A stretch of DNA of 44,422 nucleotides from assembly GCA_003477405.1 (NCBI GenBank), contig QUDE01000020.1, positions 2,501 through 46,922 on the forward strand, in the 5' to 3' direction. Position 1 is the first letter of the stretch, and each line of letters begins with the position of its first letter. The stretch is from Ruminococcaceae bacterium AM07-15. GTDB lineage: Bacteria > Bacillota > Clostridia > Oscillospirales > Butyricicoccaceae. Positions 16,994-25,370 of the stretch are shown in pieces. Below the pieces are notes generated by a model. It had not been told where the DNA came from and searched no databases. It worked only from the letters and a program-made list of their open reading frames with translations. Made by a program: the position numbers and the translations under genes.

Positions 16994-17535
16994 ACCGTCT
17001 CAGAGGGAAAAAGCTTTTGCGGCGCTTTGTATTTCTGCTGTTGTTTGTGGTGCTGTGCCGCAGCTTCTGGCCCCTGTATCTTACATCCTGGGGCGCGCAA
17101 AGGGCTTTTCAGAGGCAGTATCACTGGGGGCCAGGGCAGGTTCTCTGCCAGGAAGAAGGCAGGCGGGAATACCGGCTGCTTGCCTGGGAAGGAGATACCG
17201 CTCTGGTGACATTGAAACGCTGGGGGCCTTTTTGGATGGCCGAGGGCAATGTGCCGGCCCTTTTGATGGGGGAAAATGGCCTTTTGTACAGCTGGCGCAG
17301 TTGGGGCGGAGAAGAATATGAGCTTGTGGTCTATGGCAAGACCGAAGACAACCGGATCAGTCAGGTGGAAGTGGAATTCCTCACCGGGGAAACAAGAAGG
17401 CAGGAAGTGACTGCGGAAGGGGGCTTTTTGCTTGTGGAAAGCCGGGGTACTTCCGATGATTTTTATGTGAAAACCATCCGGGGACTGGATGAGAAGGGCA
17501 ACATCATAATCGAAGATGTGATCATCAAACGATAG
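16990..17535 (+). CDS. hypothetical membrane-anchored protein of the PadR operon
   Basis: 181 residues, not recognised. Basic N-terminus and one hydrophobic segment at about 10-28 (RFVFLLLFVVLCRSFWPLYL), then a soluble, beta-rich-looking domain presumably outside the cell. There is no lipobox and no catalytic motif that I can see. It starts within the stop codon of the HAAS protein (ATGA) and ends just before a bidirectional terminator, so it is the third and last gene of the PadR unit. Its extracellular domain and that of the HAAS protein may act together; this is inference from operon structure only. Confidence 0.75.
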   Translation: MNRLRGKKLLRRFVFLLLFVVLCRSFWPLYLTSWGAQRAFQRQYHWGPGQVLCQEEGRREYRLLAWEGDTALVTLKRWGPFWMAEGNVPALLMGENGLLYSWRSWGGEEYELVVYGKTEDNRISQVEVEFLTGETRRQEVTAEGGFLLVESRGTSDDFYVKTIRGLDEKGNIIIEDVIIKR

Positions 17536-17540
17536 CGCAC

Positions 17541-17571
17541 AAAAAAAGGACGGCAAATGCCGTCCTTTTTT
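17541..17571 (+). terminator. bidirectional intrinsic terminator
   Basis: AGGACGGCA (17547-17555) pairs with TGCCGTCCT (17558-17566), flanked by a run of A before and a run of T after. It serves the PadR operon on the plus strand and the chemoreceptor gene on the minus strand. Confidence 0.92.
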
Positions 17572-17583
17572 GCAGTGTTGTTT

Positions 17584-19353
17584 TTAATACTTATCGGACA
17601 GATAGTGGGTAGGAACCGAAGCAGAAGGAACCGAGGAGAATTGATCATCGGCAGCGACAGGCGAACCGGAAGCGGGCTTGTCGGCCTTCAGCTGGAACTG
17701 ATCCAGCAGGTTCTTCATCACACCGGCCTGACCGGACAGCTCTTCGCTGGCGGCGGCACTTTCTTCCGAGGTGGCGGAGTTGGTCTGCACCACGCTGGAG
17801 ATCTGGTCGATGCCCACCGAGATCTGGGAGATGGAGTCGGCCTGCTCGTTGGAAGCCTGGGCGATCTTTTCGATCATGGCCAGGATATCCTGGGCAGAGG
17901 TGGCTACATCGTTGAAGGCAGCATCGGTGCGACGGGCGATCTCTTCGCCGCGGGACACATGCTCCAGAGAATTCTTGATCAGCTGAGTGGTTTCCTGAGC
18001 GGCCCCGGCGGATTTCTGAGCCAGGCTGCGCACTTCATCGGCCACCACAGCAAAGCCCTTGCCGGCGTTGCCAGCCCGAGCGGCTTCCACGGCGGCGTTC
18101 AGAGCCAGAATATTGGTCTGGAAGGCGATGTCGTCAATGACCTTGATGATGCTCTGGATGTTGTTGGAGGCCTCGGCGATATCCTGGATGGAAGCCAGCA
18201 GCTGGGACATCTCTTCCTTGCCCCGGGCCACGGTTTCTCCGGCTTCCTTGCCCAGCTTATTGGCCTTCTGGGAGAAGTCGGCGGTGTCGGTGATACGGTT
18301 GGAAACATCGGTGATGGCGGCAGACAGCTGCTCCACGCTGCTGGCCTGCTCGGTGGCGCCCTGGGCCAGAGCCTGGGCACCGTCGGCTACCTGATCGGCG
18401 CCGGCGCTGACCTGGGAAGAGGAGATCTCCAGCTCTTCCAGAACATTGCGGATCTTTTCCTGGAAGTGCTCAATGGACTGCTGAATGTGGGCGAAATCGC
18501 CGATAAACTGAATGGGGCAAGTGCAGGTAAAGTTGCCTTTGGAAAATTCGCCCATGCCGTAGTCGATGGCATCCACATATTTGCTCAGCTCCTGGAAGGA
18601 GAAGTTCATCTTCTCGGCCAGTTCGCCGAATTCGTTGGCACCTTCGTAATCCATATGGGCTTTCAGATTGCCATGGGACAGCTCAGAAACAGCATCCTTG
18701 GCCTTCTCCACGGTCTTGGTCAGCAGGCTTGTGGTGCGGAAGGCGATGTACAGAGCCACGGCCAGAGCAACAACAAACACGGCCAGTGTGGCAATGATGA
18801 AAACACGCAACATTGTCATGGTATGGGTTTCGGCCTCTTGCCGCTGGGTGGCAATGGTGCTGTCAATGTTCTGGACCACAGAAACCAGTTTTTCCAAAGC
18901 GGGGGAGCATTCATTGAGGATGGTCTGACGGGCGGTTTCTGTATCGCCCTGATCCACTTCATCCATCACTTTGGAAGCCACCTGGAACCAATCTTCAAAG
19001 GCGGACTCATACTGATCGGCCAGGCCGTCGGATGTACCGTGAGCTTTTTTGAAAACATCGATCTGCTCAGTGATGGATTCCAGGCTGGAATTGATATTTT
19101 CCTTCAAGTCAGCAATTCTGGCAGTGTCATCGGTGAGCAGCATTTCCCGCAGATCTCTTGCGGCGATATTGGCCTGAATACGGCAGGTTTTCACAGCGCT
19201 TTCTGCCTCCAGAACCTGGTTGACCAAGGCATCGGTGTTGTTGCTGGTGTTGATGAGGCCGATGATGCCCAGGGCCGTGATGATGCCGGCCAGCAGGATC
19301 ATGACACAAAACGCGGAGAGCAAGTAGGGCTTGAGTTTCATTTTGTGAAACAT
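17584..19353 (-). CDS. methyl-accepting chemotaxis protein
   Basis: 589 residues; transmembrane chemoreceptor that signals to CheA/CheW. A first membrane segment at about 11-34 is followed by a four-helix-bundle-type ligand domain to about 188. A second membrane segment (about 190-212) leads into a HAMP linker and the long coiled-coil signalling domain, whose highly conserved hairpin tip contains [19 protein letters not shown] and [14 protein letters not shown]. No C-terminal CheR-tethering pentapeptide is present; it ends SDKY. Two cysteines (FTCTCP) lie in the cytoplasmic part near residue 260, before the coiled coil. The ligand is unknown. Start has AGGAG seven bases upstream. Single-gene unit, ended by the terminator at 17541. 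Confidence 0.95.
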   Translation of the reverse strand: MFHKMKLKPYLLSAFCVMILLAGIITALGIIGLINTSNNTDALVNQVLEAESAVKTCRIQANIAARDLREMLLTDDTARIADLKENINSSLESITEQIDVFKKAHGTSDGLADQYESAFEDWFQVASKVMDEVDQGDTETARQTILNECSPALEKLVSVVQNIDSTIATQRQEAETHTMTMLRVFIIATLAVFVVALAVALYIAFRTTSLLTKTVEKAKDAVSELSHGNLKAHMDYEGANEFGELAEKMNFSFQELSKYVDAIDYGMGEFSKGNFTCTCPIQFIGDFAHIQQSIEHFQEKIRNVLEELEISSSQVSAGADQVADGAQALAQGATEQASSVEQLSAAITDVSNRITDTADFSQKANKLGKEAGETVARGKEEMSQLLASIQDIAEASNNIQSIIKVIDDIAFQTNILALNAAVEAARAGNAGKGFAVVADEVRSLAQKSAGAAQETTQLIKNSLEHVSRGEEIARRTDAAFNDVATSAQDILAMIEKIAQASNEQADSISQISVGIDQISSVVQTNSATSEESAAASEELSGQAGVMKNLLDQFQLKADKPASGSPVAADDQFSSVPSASVPTHYLSDKY

Positions 19354-19394
19354 ACGGATTCTCCTTTGTAAATGGTATGACTTTATCAGAACTG

Positions 19395-19420
19395 TATCGG
19401 AACAGTTTCTTCTGTATATA
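19395..19420 (-). promoter_or_regulatory. weak SigD-like promoter of the chemoreceptor gene
   Basis: On the minus strand TTCCGATA (19395-19402) resembles the SigD -10 (GCCGATAA type), with an A/T-rich -35 region (TATATAT) about 15 bases upstream. The -10 lies inside an inverted repeat AACTGT/ACAGTT (19390-19406). The match is weaker than those before flgM and cheA. Confidence 0.35.
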
Positions 19421-19435
19421 TATGGGAAAGGGAAA

Positions 19436-19831
19436 TCAGCCTTTCAGATGTTTGGCCAGTTTCCGGTCTTCGGTGCGGATGTGAGAGATCAAGACGGCGG
19501 CCATCTGATTCAGCTGGCCCAGAGCGTGCACAGTGGGACCTTCGGCCAGAAGCTGCTGGGTGGCATCGGAAAGCTGGCGCTTATAGCCATCGTGGAATGT
19601 TTTGTGAGGAGGATATCCAGGATAGTTGCTGCTCACCTGGAGCTTTTCCTCATCGCTGAAATGCTTGTTCACATAATTGTTGAGGAATTTGGCGGTGTCC
19701 ATCAGTTTTTCCCGGCCTTTACCCTGAGCGCAGGCGTCCAGCAGATCGTTGATGGCGGCGAAAAGCTGTTTGTGCTCAGTGTCAATCAGATTGTTGCCGG
19801 TAAGTAGATCCTGTGTTAATTCATAACGCAT
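19436..19831 (-). CDS. bacteriohemerythrin
   Basis: 131 residues; four-helix-bundle protein with a non-haem di-iron site that binds O2. The ligand motifs are in order: IDTEHKQLF (His, with Glu before it), [11 protein letters not shown] (His and Glu), HKTFHDGY (two His) and [12 protein letters not shown] (His and Asp). The start at 19831 (MRYELTQDL) is chosen because AGGAG lies eight bases upstream; the longer reading has no ribosome site. Sits between a chemoreceptor and the flagellar operon, and has a SigD-like promoter of its own, so it probably belongs to the motility regulon. In anaerobes hemerythrins are proposed to sense or carry oxygen for aerotaxis or detoxification. Confidence 0.92.
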   Translation of the reverse strand: MRYELTQDLLTGNNLIDTEHKQLFAAINDLLDACAQGKGREKLMDTAKFLNNYVNKHFSDEEKLQVSSNYPGYPPHKTFHDGYKRQLSDATQQLLAEGPTVHALGQLNQMAAVLISHIRTEDRKLAKHLKG

Positions 19832-19913
19832 AATAACTTCTCCTGTTTTCAAGATTAGAAGCATAGCTTCCATAAGCGGGATCGGATGCAGGTTACAAAC
19901 CCTGCACCATATT

Positions 19914-19940
19914 ATATCGACATAAGCCGCAAAAAAATAA
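19914..19940 (-). promoter_or_regulatory. SigD-like promoter of the hemerythrin gene
   Basis: Minus strand: TTAT (19937-19940), 15 bases, GTCGATAT (19914-19921). The -10 is seven of eight to the Gram-positive SigD consensus GCCGATAT. The layout is the same as that before flagellin. It lies about 85 bases upstream of the start codon. Confidence 0.6.
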
Positions 19941-20028
19941 AGGATTATTGCAAAAAAAATCGGCAGAAATTTGAAAAGGAAATTCGGTATTATTGACGAA
20001 AAATTTAGGCCTTTTCCACAGGATGACT

Positions 20029-20054
20029 TAATTTTTCAAAAGTGGGGACGATAA
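20029..20054 (+). promoter_or_regulatory. SigD-like promoter of the flgM operon
   Basis: TAAT (20029-20032), 14 bases, GACGATAA (20047-20054). Same -35 and spacing as the cheA promoter (31669-31694). Expected because flgM and the hook-filament junction genes are SigD-dependent in Bacillus. Confidence 0.6.
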
Positions 20055-20172
20055 CATAAATAGCAGAGATGAATAGAAAAGCATTTTTTCTTGCAAACGC
20101 CGGTTTTGAAGCGGCGGAACTGGAGGGGAGTTTCCCCAAATGTTTTTACCACGCACCAAAGGAGGATGCCGG

Positions 20173-20487
20173 ATGTTTTCTGCCATTAAACCCACTGGGG
20201 CGTTCCCCCTTTCCGGACACACGGGCCATACTCCGCTCACAGGAGCCGGTCAAAATAAAAATATTGCGGAACGCCAACATTATGATCAGTTTCAGCGCTC
20301 GGTTCAGCTTTCCGATGAGCAGCAGAAGATTCAGGAAACGGTGAGCAGCCTGTCCAAACAGGCCCGTATGCGCCCCACCCGTAGCCAGCTGGAAAGCCTG
20401 CAGAAGCAAATTCAGGATGGGACTTATCAGCCTTCGGCCACAGAGATTGCCGCCCGGATGCTGATGATATATGACCAGGAGGACTAA
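20173..20487 (+). CDS. flgM: anti-sigma factor FlgM
   Basis: 104 residues. Binds and holds the flagellar sigma factor SigD until the hook-basal body is complete. The N-terminal half is polar and probably disordered. The C-terminal half has the FlgM signature: a helix with MRPTRSQLESLQKQIQDGTY, then EIAARMLMIYDQED. ATG 20173 has GGAGG seven bases upstream; the reading from 20140 lacks one. First gene of the operon flgM-flgN-flgK-flgL-DUF6470-fliW-csrA, in the same order as in B. subtilis. Confidence 0.87.
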   Translation: MFSAIKPTGAFPLSGHTGHTPLTGAGQNKNIAERQHYDQFQRSVQLSDEQQKIQETVSSLSKQARMRPTRSQLESLQKQIQDGTYQPSATEIAARMLMIYDQED

Positions 20488-20488
20488 T

Positions 20489-20962
20489 ATGACTTCTGAA
20501 TACTCTGAGTATTTTTCCATGCTGGACACCCTGGCGCATCAGCTGGAGGAATTGGAGCAGTTGCAGCATAAGAAAATCCAGGCTGTGCGGGATCACGATC
20601 TGGATGTGCTCAACGACTGCATGAAGCAGGAGCAAGCGGCCTCTCTGGCATTGCGGGGCCTGGAGCAGAAACGGGAAAGTCTCAGCCGGAAGCTGGGACT
20701 GGAAAAAGCGCCTTTGAGCAAGGTGCCGGAAATTCTGCCGCCGGAAGAACGGGTCCTGGCCCAGCAGAAAGTAGAACAGCTGCTTCGGCTGTGGGAGCGC
20801 TCCCGCAGTGCCCAGCAGGCCGCCCGCACCGTGGTGGAAGGAGACCTGCGCCGGGTGAACAAGCAGCTGGAAAAGCAGGGGATCGATCCCCAAGTGGAAG
20901 AAGGATATCACACCGCCCCGGGCGTACCGCCCAAGGGCTTGCGCACCGATTTTAGGGCATGA
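20489..20962 (+). CDS. flgN: flagellar export chaperone FlgN
   Basis: 157 residues, mostly helical and rich in Gln, Glu, Leu and Lys, as in FlgN. FlgN is the cytosolic chaperone that delivers the hook-junction proteins FlgK and FlgL to the export gate. A long heptad-like helix spans about residues 5-75 (LAHQLEELEQLQHKKIQAV) and the C-terminus is Pro/Gly-rich. The start at 20489 has AGGAGG six bases upstream. Placed one base after flgM and directly before flgK, which is the main support for the name. Its stop is 13 bases before flgK. Confidence 0.85.
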   Translation: MTSEYSEYFSMLDTLAHQLEELEQLQHKKIQAVRDHDLDVLNDCMKQEQAASLALRGLEQKRESLSRKLGLEKAPLSKVPEILPPEERVLAQQKVEQLLRLWERSRSAQQAARTVVEGDLRRVNKQLEKQGIDPQVEEGYHTAPGVPPKGLRTDFRA

Positions 20963-20975
20963 GGAGGAAACAGGC

Positions 20976-22598
20976 ATGAGCAGTACATTCGGCTCGTTCG
21001 GCGTAGCCCGTCTGGGGATCTATGCGGCCCAGAAGGGTTTGGATGTGACGGGCAACAATATCACCAACATCAACACACCTGGCTACACCCGTCAGCGGCT
21101 GGATCAGGTCAGCTTGATCTCCAGTGTGTCGGATAAATATTTCAATCAGAACATGACCCGGGTGGGACAGGGTGTTTTGACTACCGGGGTCAGTCAGCTG
21201 CGGGATCCGGGACTGGATCTGATCTACCGGGAGGCCCAGGCCGATCTGGGCGCTGCCGGCGGCAAGCTGGAGGGACTGGGTAGTCTGGCCTCTATTCTGG
21301 ACGAAGTGGGCAAAGGCGATGGGGAGCAGGACGACGGCGTCATCCTCAGCCAGCTCAACGATCTGCGGGATCTGATCAGCAAAGCGGTGACCAACGGCAT
21401 CCAGGGATATGACAGCCTGATCCGTGAGTCGGCTTCGGCATTGTGTACATATCTCAACAGCACCGCGAAGAAGCTGGAAAATCTCCAGGGTACCTATGAG
21501 ACCTATCTGGATCAGGATATCCAGAAGGTCAATGATATCCTGAAGAACATTCAGGATCTGAATACATCCATCCGGGATGCCGATATCCGGGGCGATGATG
21601 CCTTGGAACTGCGGGATTCCCGGAATATGCTGCTGGATGAACTGAGCCAGTATATAGACATCGATGTGAAATACACCATGGAAGATCTGGGTGCCGGATT
21701 TATGGTGGAAAAACTCACGGTGACCTTGGGCACAGGGAATCAGAATACACTGATCGATGGAGAATATGCCACCAAGATCGGCAGGGATCCCGCTGATACG
21801 AACTACAATATTCAGTTGTACGCCCTGAAGGATGCGGACGGAAATAAGAAGGACGAAAAGGCGGATGAGTTTGTAACTTTGAAAGATAATGACCTGTACG
21901 GCTCTTTGCAGGCCCGGCGGGAGATCCTCACCGAGAGCGGAGAATATGCCACCCAGGAGACGGTGAATAGGGTGGATAAAAACGCCGCTGTCAAGCGGGG
22001 CATTCCCTATTATCGCAATGCGCTGGACAGCCTGGCCCGGGAACTGGCCAAAGAGATGAACAAGCTGAACAATGTGAACGATGTGGATATCCCCGGCAAG
22101 GGCAATCTGTTCAGCGCAGGCAGCGACACCAATGAAACTTCTGTCAATGGCCAGGGAATTACTGCGGCCAATATTTCGGTGTCCAAGGGCTGGCGTGAAG
22201 GTTCGATTTCCATGATTCCCTCCCGGGACCCCGGCGCTTCCAGCGGCGATACCAGCAATCTGGCTGCCTTCCTGTCCCTGTTTGAAAAAACAGTGGAATT
22301 TAACCCCAATGATTTGGTCACAGGTGCTGTAGGAAAGGACTCGCCCTACAAAGGCACTTTTGAAGATATGCTGCTGCACATCCAGTCCACTTTGGCGGAG
22401 GATCAGATGAGCACCAGTTCTGTGTATAACAACTATGCAATCACCGCCAATGAGATTTATACCGATCGGGACAGTCTGTCCGGCGTGGATCTCAATGACG
22501 AAGCCACAAACCTCATGGTCTACCAGAAAGCCTATACAGCGGCCTGCCGCCTGATGACAACATTGGACGAGGCGCTGGATTCCCTGATGGCCATGTAA
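20976..22598 (+). CDS. flgK: flagellar hook-associated protein 1 (FlgK)
   Basis: 540 residues; forms the first junction ring between hook and filament. The N-terminus has the rod/hook signature IYAAQKGLDVTGNNITNINT, followed by PGYTRQRLDQ. The C-terminus ends in the matching helix GVDLNDEATNLMVYQKAYTA followed by ACRLMTTLDEALDSLM. Between them lies a variable domain. Length is in the normal range for FlgK. GAGGAGG lies six bases upstream of the start. Follows its chaperone FlgN and precedes FlgL, as in most Firmicutes. Confidence 0.97.
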   Translation: MSSTFGSFGVARLGIYAAQKGLDVTGNNITNINTPGYTRQRLDQVSLISSVSDKYFNQNMTRVGQGVLTTGVSQLRDPGLDLIYREAQADLGAAGGKLEGLGSLASILDEVGKGDGEQDDGVILSQLNDLRDLISKAVTNGIQGYDSLIRESASALCTYLNSTAKKLENLQGTYETYLDQDIQKVNDILKNIQDLNTSIRDADIRGDDALELRDSRNMLLDELSQYIDIDVKYTMEDLGAGFMVEKLTVTLGTGNQNTLIDGEYATKIGRDPADTNYNIQLYALKDADGNKKDEKADEFVTLKDNDLYGSLQARREILTESGEYATQETVNRVDKNAAVKRGIPYYRNALDSLARELAKEMNKLNNVNDVDIPGKGNLFSAGSDTNETSVNGQGITAANISVSKGWREGSISMIPSRDPGASSGDTSNLAAFLSLFEKTVEFNPNDLVTGAVGKDSPYKGTFEDMLLHIQSTLAEDQMSTSSVYNNYAITANEIYTDRDSLSGVDLNDEATNLMVYQKAYTAACRLMTTLDEALDSLMAM

Positions 22599-22622
22599 TG
22601 GAAGAATGGGAGGAAACGCGCC

Positions 22623-23708
22623 ATGACACGCATTACCACAAACGGTATGCTCTTCAATTACCGTTATAATTTGATGACCACCACCAATCAGCTGAACAAG
22701 GCCATGACCCAGGTCATGACCCGGCGCAGCTTCAATGCTTATGCGGAAAATCCGGCAGGAGCTACCCGGGCGTTCAAGATCCACAGCTCGCTCAATGCCA
22801 CCCGGGCCCAGTACGACAACAACAAGACGGTGACCAGTAAATTTGAGACGGCCTGGAGCATTATGGACGGCGTCATTAACGACCTGGCCCATGAACTGGG
22901 TAAAGTACCGGCCATGGAAGGGCTCAACGGTACCAACCTGGATAATCTGGACACCCAGGCTCAGATTCTGCGCTCCGGTGCAGAGAGCATTATCCAGAGC
23001 CTGAATGGCCGCTATGATCAGGACTTTATCTTTGCCGGTTCGGACAACCAGGAGGCGCCTTTTGCCATTGAGGATGGTCATGTGACCTATCGGGGCGTCA
23101 AGGTGGATGCAGAACTGGAGGACACTTACCACGATAAGAACGATAATCCCATTATAAAAGATGGGAAGGAAATGACCAATGGTCAGGTCTTGCAGATGTG
23201 GGCCGAGGAAGACCCCCTCTATGTGGACATCGGACTGGGCTTTGAGTTGGAGGATGGAAAAGTCGTCGAGTCCACTGCCTTTGACGCCTCCATTTCCGGC
23301 ATCAAAGTGATGGGATATGGAGTGGATGAGGACGGAGACCCCAAGAATCTGGCTTCCATCATGCTGCGCATGGCCGAGGTATTCGAAAGCTATGATCCGG
23401 AGAACAAGGGGGATCCCTGGAATGGCAACGAGGAAGAGGCCAACCGTCTGATCAATAAATTTAATGATGCCCATGAGCGTATGAGCGATGCCCATTCGGA
23501 GCTGATGGCCAAGGCCAATTTCCTGGAAGCCAACGGAACCACACTGGAAAACACCTTTGATTCGCTCAACACCGAGCGGCAGAGCCTGGAGAATGTGGAG
23601 CCGGCCGATGCGGTAATGGCTCTGTCCTGGGCCCAGCTGTGTTACAGCGCTGCTTTGCAGGTGGGAGTCAATGTGATTCCTCAGTCGCTGATGGATTATA
23701 TGAAATAA
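22623..23708 (+). CDS. flgL: flagellar hook-associated protein 3 (FlgL)
   Basis: 361 residues; second junction ring, on which the flagellin filament grows. The N-terminal helix starts MTRITTNGMLFNYRYNLM and carries NPAGATRAFKIHSSL, equivalent to the flagellin N-terminal coil. The C-terminal coil ENTFDSLNTERQSLENVEPA is followed by DAVMALSWAQLCYSAALQVG, matching flagellin and FlgL ends. The central part is acidic and variable. GGAGG lies 10 bases upstream of ATG. Confidence 0.95.
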   Translation: MTRITTNGMLFNYRYNLMTTTNQLNKAMTQVMTRRSFNAYAENPAGATRAFKIHSSLNATRAQYDNNKTVTSKFETAWSIMDGVINDLAHELGKVPAMEGLNGTNLDNLDTQAQILRSGAESIIQSLNGRYDQDFIFAGSDNQEAPFAIEDGHVTYRGVKVDAELEDTYHDKNDNPIIKDGKEMTNGQVLQMWAEEDPLYVDIGLGFELEDGKVVESTAFDASISGIKVMGYGVDEDGDPKNLASIMLRMAEVFESYDPENKGDPWNGNEEEANRLINKFNDAHERMSDAHSELMAKANFLEANGTTLENTFDSLNTERQSLENVEPADAVMALSWAQLCYSAALQVGVNVIPQSLMDYMK

Positions 23709-23766
23709 AAAGAAGAGCCCAGGGGGCTTGTAATGACTGCGGATGCAGGGGGAAGGAGCGGTTTTG

Positions 23767-24372
23767 ATGTATCCGTTGATAGAAATTCAGACAGTACCCA
23801 TTGAGATTCAGATGAAAGTGACCAATGCCCGGCTGGAATATGCCCGGGGCACAGCCCAGATGGAGATATCCCGGGACAAGGGCGGACTGCAGATCCGCAG
23901 CCAACCCATTCGGGTGAATATCGACACCTTTGAGGCTCGCAGCTCGGTGATGCCTACAACGGCCCAGAACATCCAGCAGGGTGCGCAAAAGGGAATGCAG
24001 GCGGCCTATCAGGCCACCGGTATTCTGGCCCGGGAGGGGCGGATGATGATGGAAGCCAAGATTGGGGAAAGCGTGATTCCGGAGCTGGCCCGCGAGGCTA
24101 CTTTGCAGCAGCCGGTTCAGCTGAATGTACAGTTTTTGCCTTCGGCGGCCCCGGATATTTCCTGGGACGGCGGGGAGATGAATATCCGCTATGAGATGGA
24201 TAAGCTCAATTTCGATTGGCGGATGGAGCAGATGAACTTCACCTTTGTGCCTGGTGATATTGAATTCACCATGACTCAGCGGCCCGATGTGGTGATCAAA
24301 TATGTGGGTGGGCCTTTGTATGTGCCGCCCTCTTCCGATCCGGACTATGAGCCGGTGGATGTGAAAGCGTAA
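23767..24372 (+). CDS. DUF6470 family protein (YviE-like)
   Basis: 201 residues; counterpart by position and sequence type of B. subtilis YviE, between flgL and fliW. The N-terminus MYPLIEIQTVPIEIQMKVTN and the beta-rich C-terminal half (LNFDWRMEQMNFTFVPGDIE) are typical. There is no membrane segment and no enzyme motif. A role in flagellar assembly or in the FliW/CsrA circuit is assumed from conserved position only. ATG 23767 has AAGGAG eight bases upstream; the reading from 23743 has none. Confidence 0.8.
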   Translation: MYPLIEIQTVPIEIQMKVTNARLEYARGTAQMEISRDKGGLQIRSQPIRVNIDTFEARSSVMPTTAQNIQQGAQKGMQAAYQATGILAREGRMMMEAKIGESVIPELAREATLQQPVQLNVQFLPSAAPDISWDGGEMNIRYEMDKLNFDWRMEQMNFTFVPGDIEFTMTQRPDVVIKYVGGPLYVPPSSDPDYEPVDVKA

Positions 24373-24384
24373 GGAGTGGATTCC

Positions 24385-24831
24385 ATGAAGACCGAGACGA
24401 AATACTTCGGCCCTGTGGAGTATGAGCAGGAAGAGGTTATTTCTTTTCCCAGCGGGCTTTTTGGCTTTGAGGAGGAAAAGGACTTTTTGATGCTGCCCTT
24501 TGCGGGAAGCCAAGGGAATCTTCTTTGCTTTCAGAGCCTGAAGACCCCGTCCCTGGCCTTTATCGCCATGAACCCCTTTTCTTTGGATCCCACTTATGCC
24601 CCGGTGCTCACTCCGGAAGAGTTGAAACTCATGGAAGTGGAGACCAGTCAGGAGCTTTGTTATTATGTGCTCTGCGCCGTGCGGGAGCCGGTGAGCGAGA
24701 GCACAGTCAATATGAAGTGTCCGGTGGTCATCAACGATCAAAGCCGCCGGGCCGTACAGGTGATATTGGAGCAGGGCGATTATACCATGCGCCACCGTTT
24801 GGGGAGCTTTCCCAATGGGGGTGCGGAATAA
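24385..24831 (+). CDS. fliW: flagellar assembly factor FliW
   Basis: 148 residues. FliW binds flagellin in the cytoplasm or, when flagellin is exported, the regulator CsrA, and so adjusts flagellin translation. Seen: ISFPSGLFGFEEEKDFLMLP near the N-terminus, SLAFIAMNPF, YYVLCAVREP, and KCPVVINDQSRRAVQVIL followed by YTMRH near the C-terminus, all characteristic of FliW. ATG 24385 has AAGGAG eight bases upstream. The stop overlaps the csrA start (TAATG), fitting a 1:1 regulatory pair. Confidence 0.96.
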   Translation: MKTETKYFGPVEYEQEEVISFPSGLFGFEEEKDFLMLPFAGSQGNLLCFQSLKTPSLAFIAMNPFSLDPTYAPVLTPEELKLMEVETSQELCYYVLCAVREPVSESTVNMKCPVVINDQSRRAVQVILEQGDYTMRHRLGSFPNGGAE

Positions 24832-25100
24832 TGCTGGTTTTACGGAGAAAAGCGGGCGATGGCTTTGCAGTGGGCGATTCGGTGAATATCACCATCTTGG
24901 GGGTAGACCCCAGCGGAACGGTGAGCATTGGCATCGATGCCCCGCGGGATGTATTGATTCTGCGCAGTGAGTTGCAGCAGGCCGCCAATGCCAACCGGGA
25001 TTCTGCAGAGGATGTGGCCTCGCTTCAAATGGTGGAGCAGCTGGAATCGATCTTTTCTCTGGGTGGAGCCAAGGAGGCTCACCCGGAGAAGCCGGAATAA
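24831..25100 (+). CDS. csrA: translational regulator CsrA
   Basis: 89 residues; small RNA-binding dimer that blocks ribosome access at GGA motifs. N-terminal LVLRRKAGDGFAVGD and the conserved SIGIDAPRDVLILRSEL, which holds the RNA-contacting Arg, are clear. The C-terminal tail is about 15 residues longer than B. subtilis CsrA, and C-terminal extensions are where FliW contacts occur in Gram-positive CsrA. Overlaps fliW by one base. Its likely main target is the flagellin mRNA two genes on, whose leader has a GGA-loop hairpin at 25433-25450 and a GGA inside the ribosome site. Confidence 0.95.
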   Translation: MLVLRRKAGDGFAVGDSVNITILGVDPSGTVSIGIDAPRDVLILRSELQQAANANRDSAEDVASLQMVEQLESIFSLGGAKEAHPEKPE

Positions 25101-25132
25101 GAATGGAAAAACACCGAAAGGAGGTGTTTTTT

Positions 25133-25315
25133 GTGGATATGATGAACGGAATTGCCGCCACAGCCATGTCCCTTTCGGCGGCCAAGCTTTCGGTGGATTA
25201 TTCCACGGCCGTCACCAAGAAGGCCATGGATTCCCAGGAAGCGGCAGTACAGCAGCTGTTGGAGATGCTGCCGGAGCAGCCGCCTATGGGTAAATATATC
25301 GACACCTATGCGTAA
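25133..25315 (+). CDS. YjfB family putative motility protein
   Basis: 60 residues. Matches the small YjfB-type motility family: MNGIAATAMSLSAAKLSVDY, then a helix with KKAMDSQEAAVQQLLEMLP. The function is unknown; members lie in flagellar loci of Firmicutes. The GTG at 25133 is the best start, with AAAGGAGG eight bases upstream; ATG 25139 or 25142 would leave 14 or more bases. Lies between csrA and flagellin, and could be read from the flgM operon or share the flagellin unit. Confidence 0.75.
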   Translation: MDMMNGIAATAMSLSAAKLSVDYSTAVTKKAMDSQEAAVQQLLEMLPEQPPMGKYIDTYA

Positions 25316-25338
25316 TGGAAAAATTTTTTCAAAAGCCA

Positions 25339-25365
25339 TTATCTTTTGAAAAACAGGTGCGATAT
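25339..25365 (+). promoter_or_regulatory. SigD-like promoter of the flagellin gene
   Basis: TTAT (25339-25342), 15 bases, TGCGATAT (25358-25365). The spacer begins CTTTTGAAAA, the same ten bases as in the cheA promoter spacer. It overlaps an inverted repeat CAAAAG/CTTTTG with A/T flanks (25325-25354). Confidence 0.55.
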
Positions 25366-25370
25366 AAGTA

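Larger units (their letters stand above)
19832..20172. promoter_or_regulatory. divergent regulatory region between hemerythrin and flgM
   Basis: A 341-base A/T-rich gap without a supported gene. It carries back-to-back SigD-like promoters (19914-19940 on minus, 20029-20054 on plus), a TGCAGG/CCTGCA hairpin in the hemerythrin leader (19887-19906), and the flgM ribosome site at 20161-20165. Confidence 0.6.

Noticed and set aside
17557..19371. 604-codon plus-strand ORF opposite the chemoreceptor gene
   Set aside because: Pure mirror of the chemoreceptor reading frame; high G/C third positions remove stops from the opposite strand. No ribosome site, and Gly/His/Gln-rich product without domains.
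20952..23495. 847-codon minus-strand ORF opposite flgK-flgL
   Set aside because: Antisense shadow spanning two recognised flagellar genes; no initiation signals.
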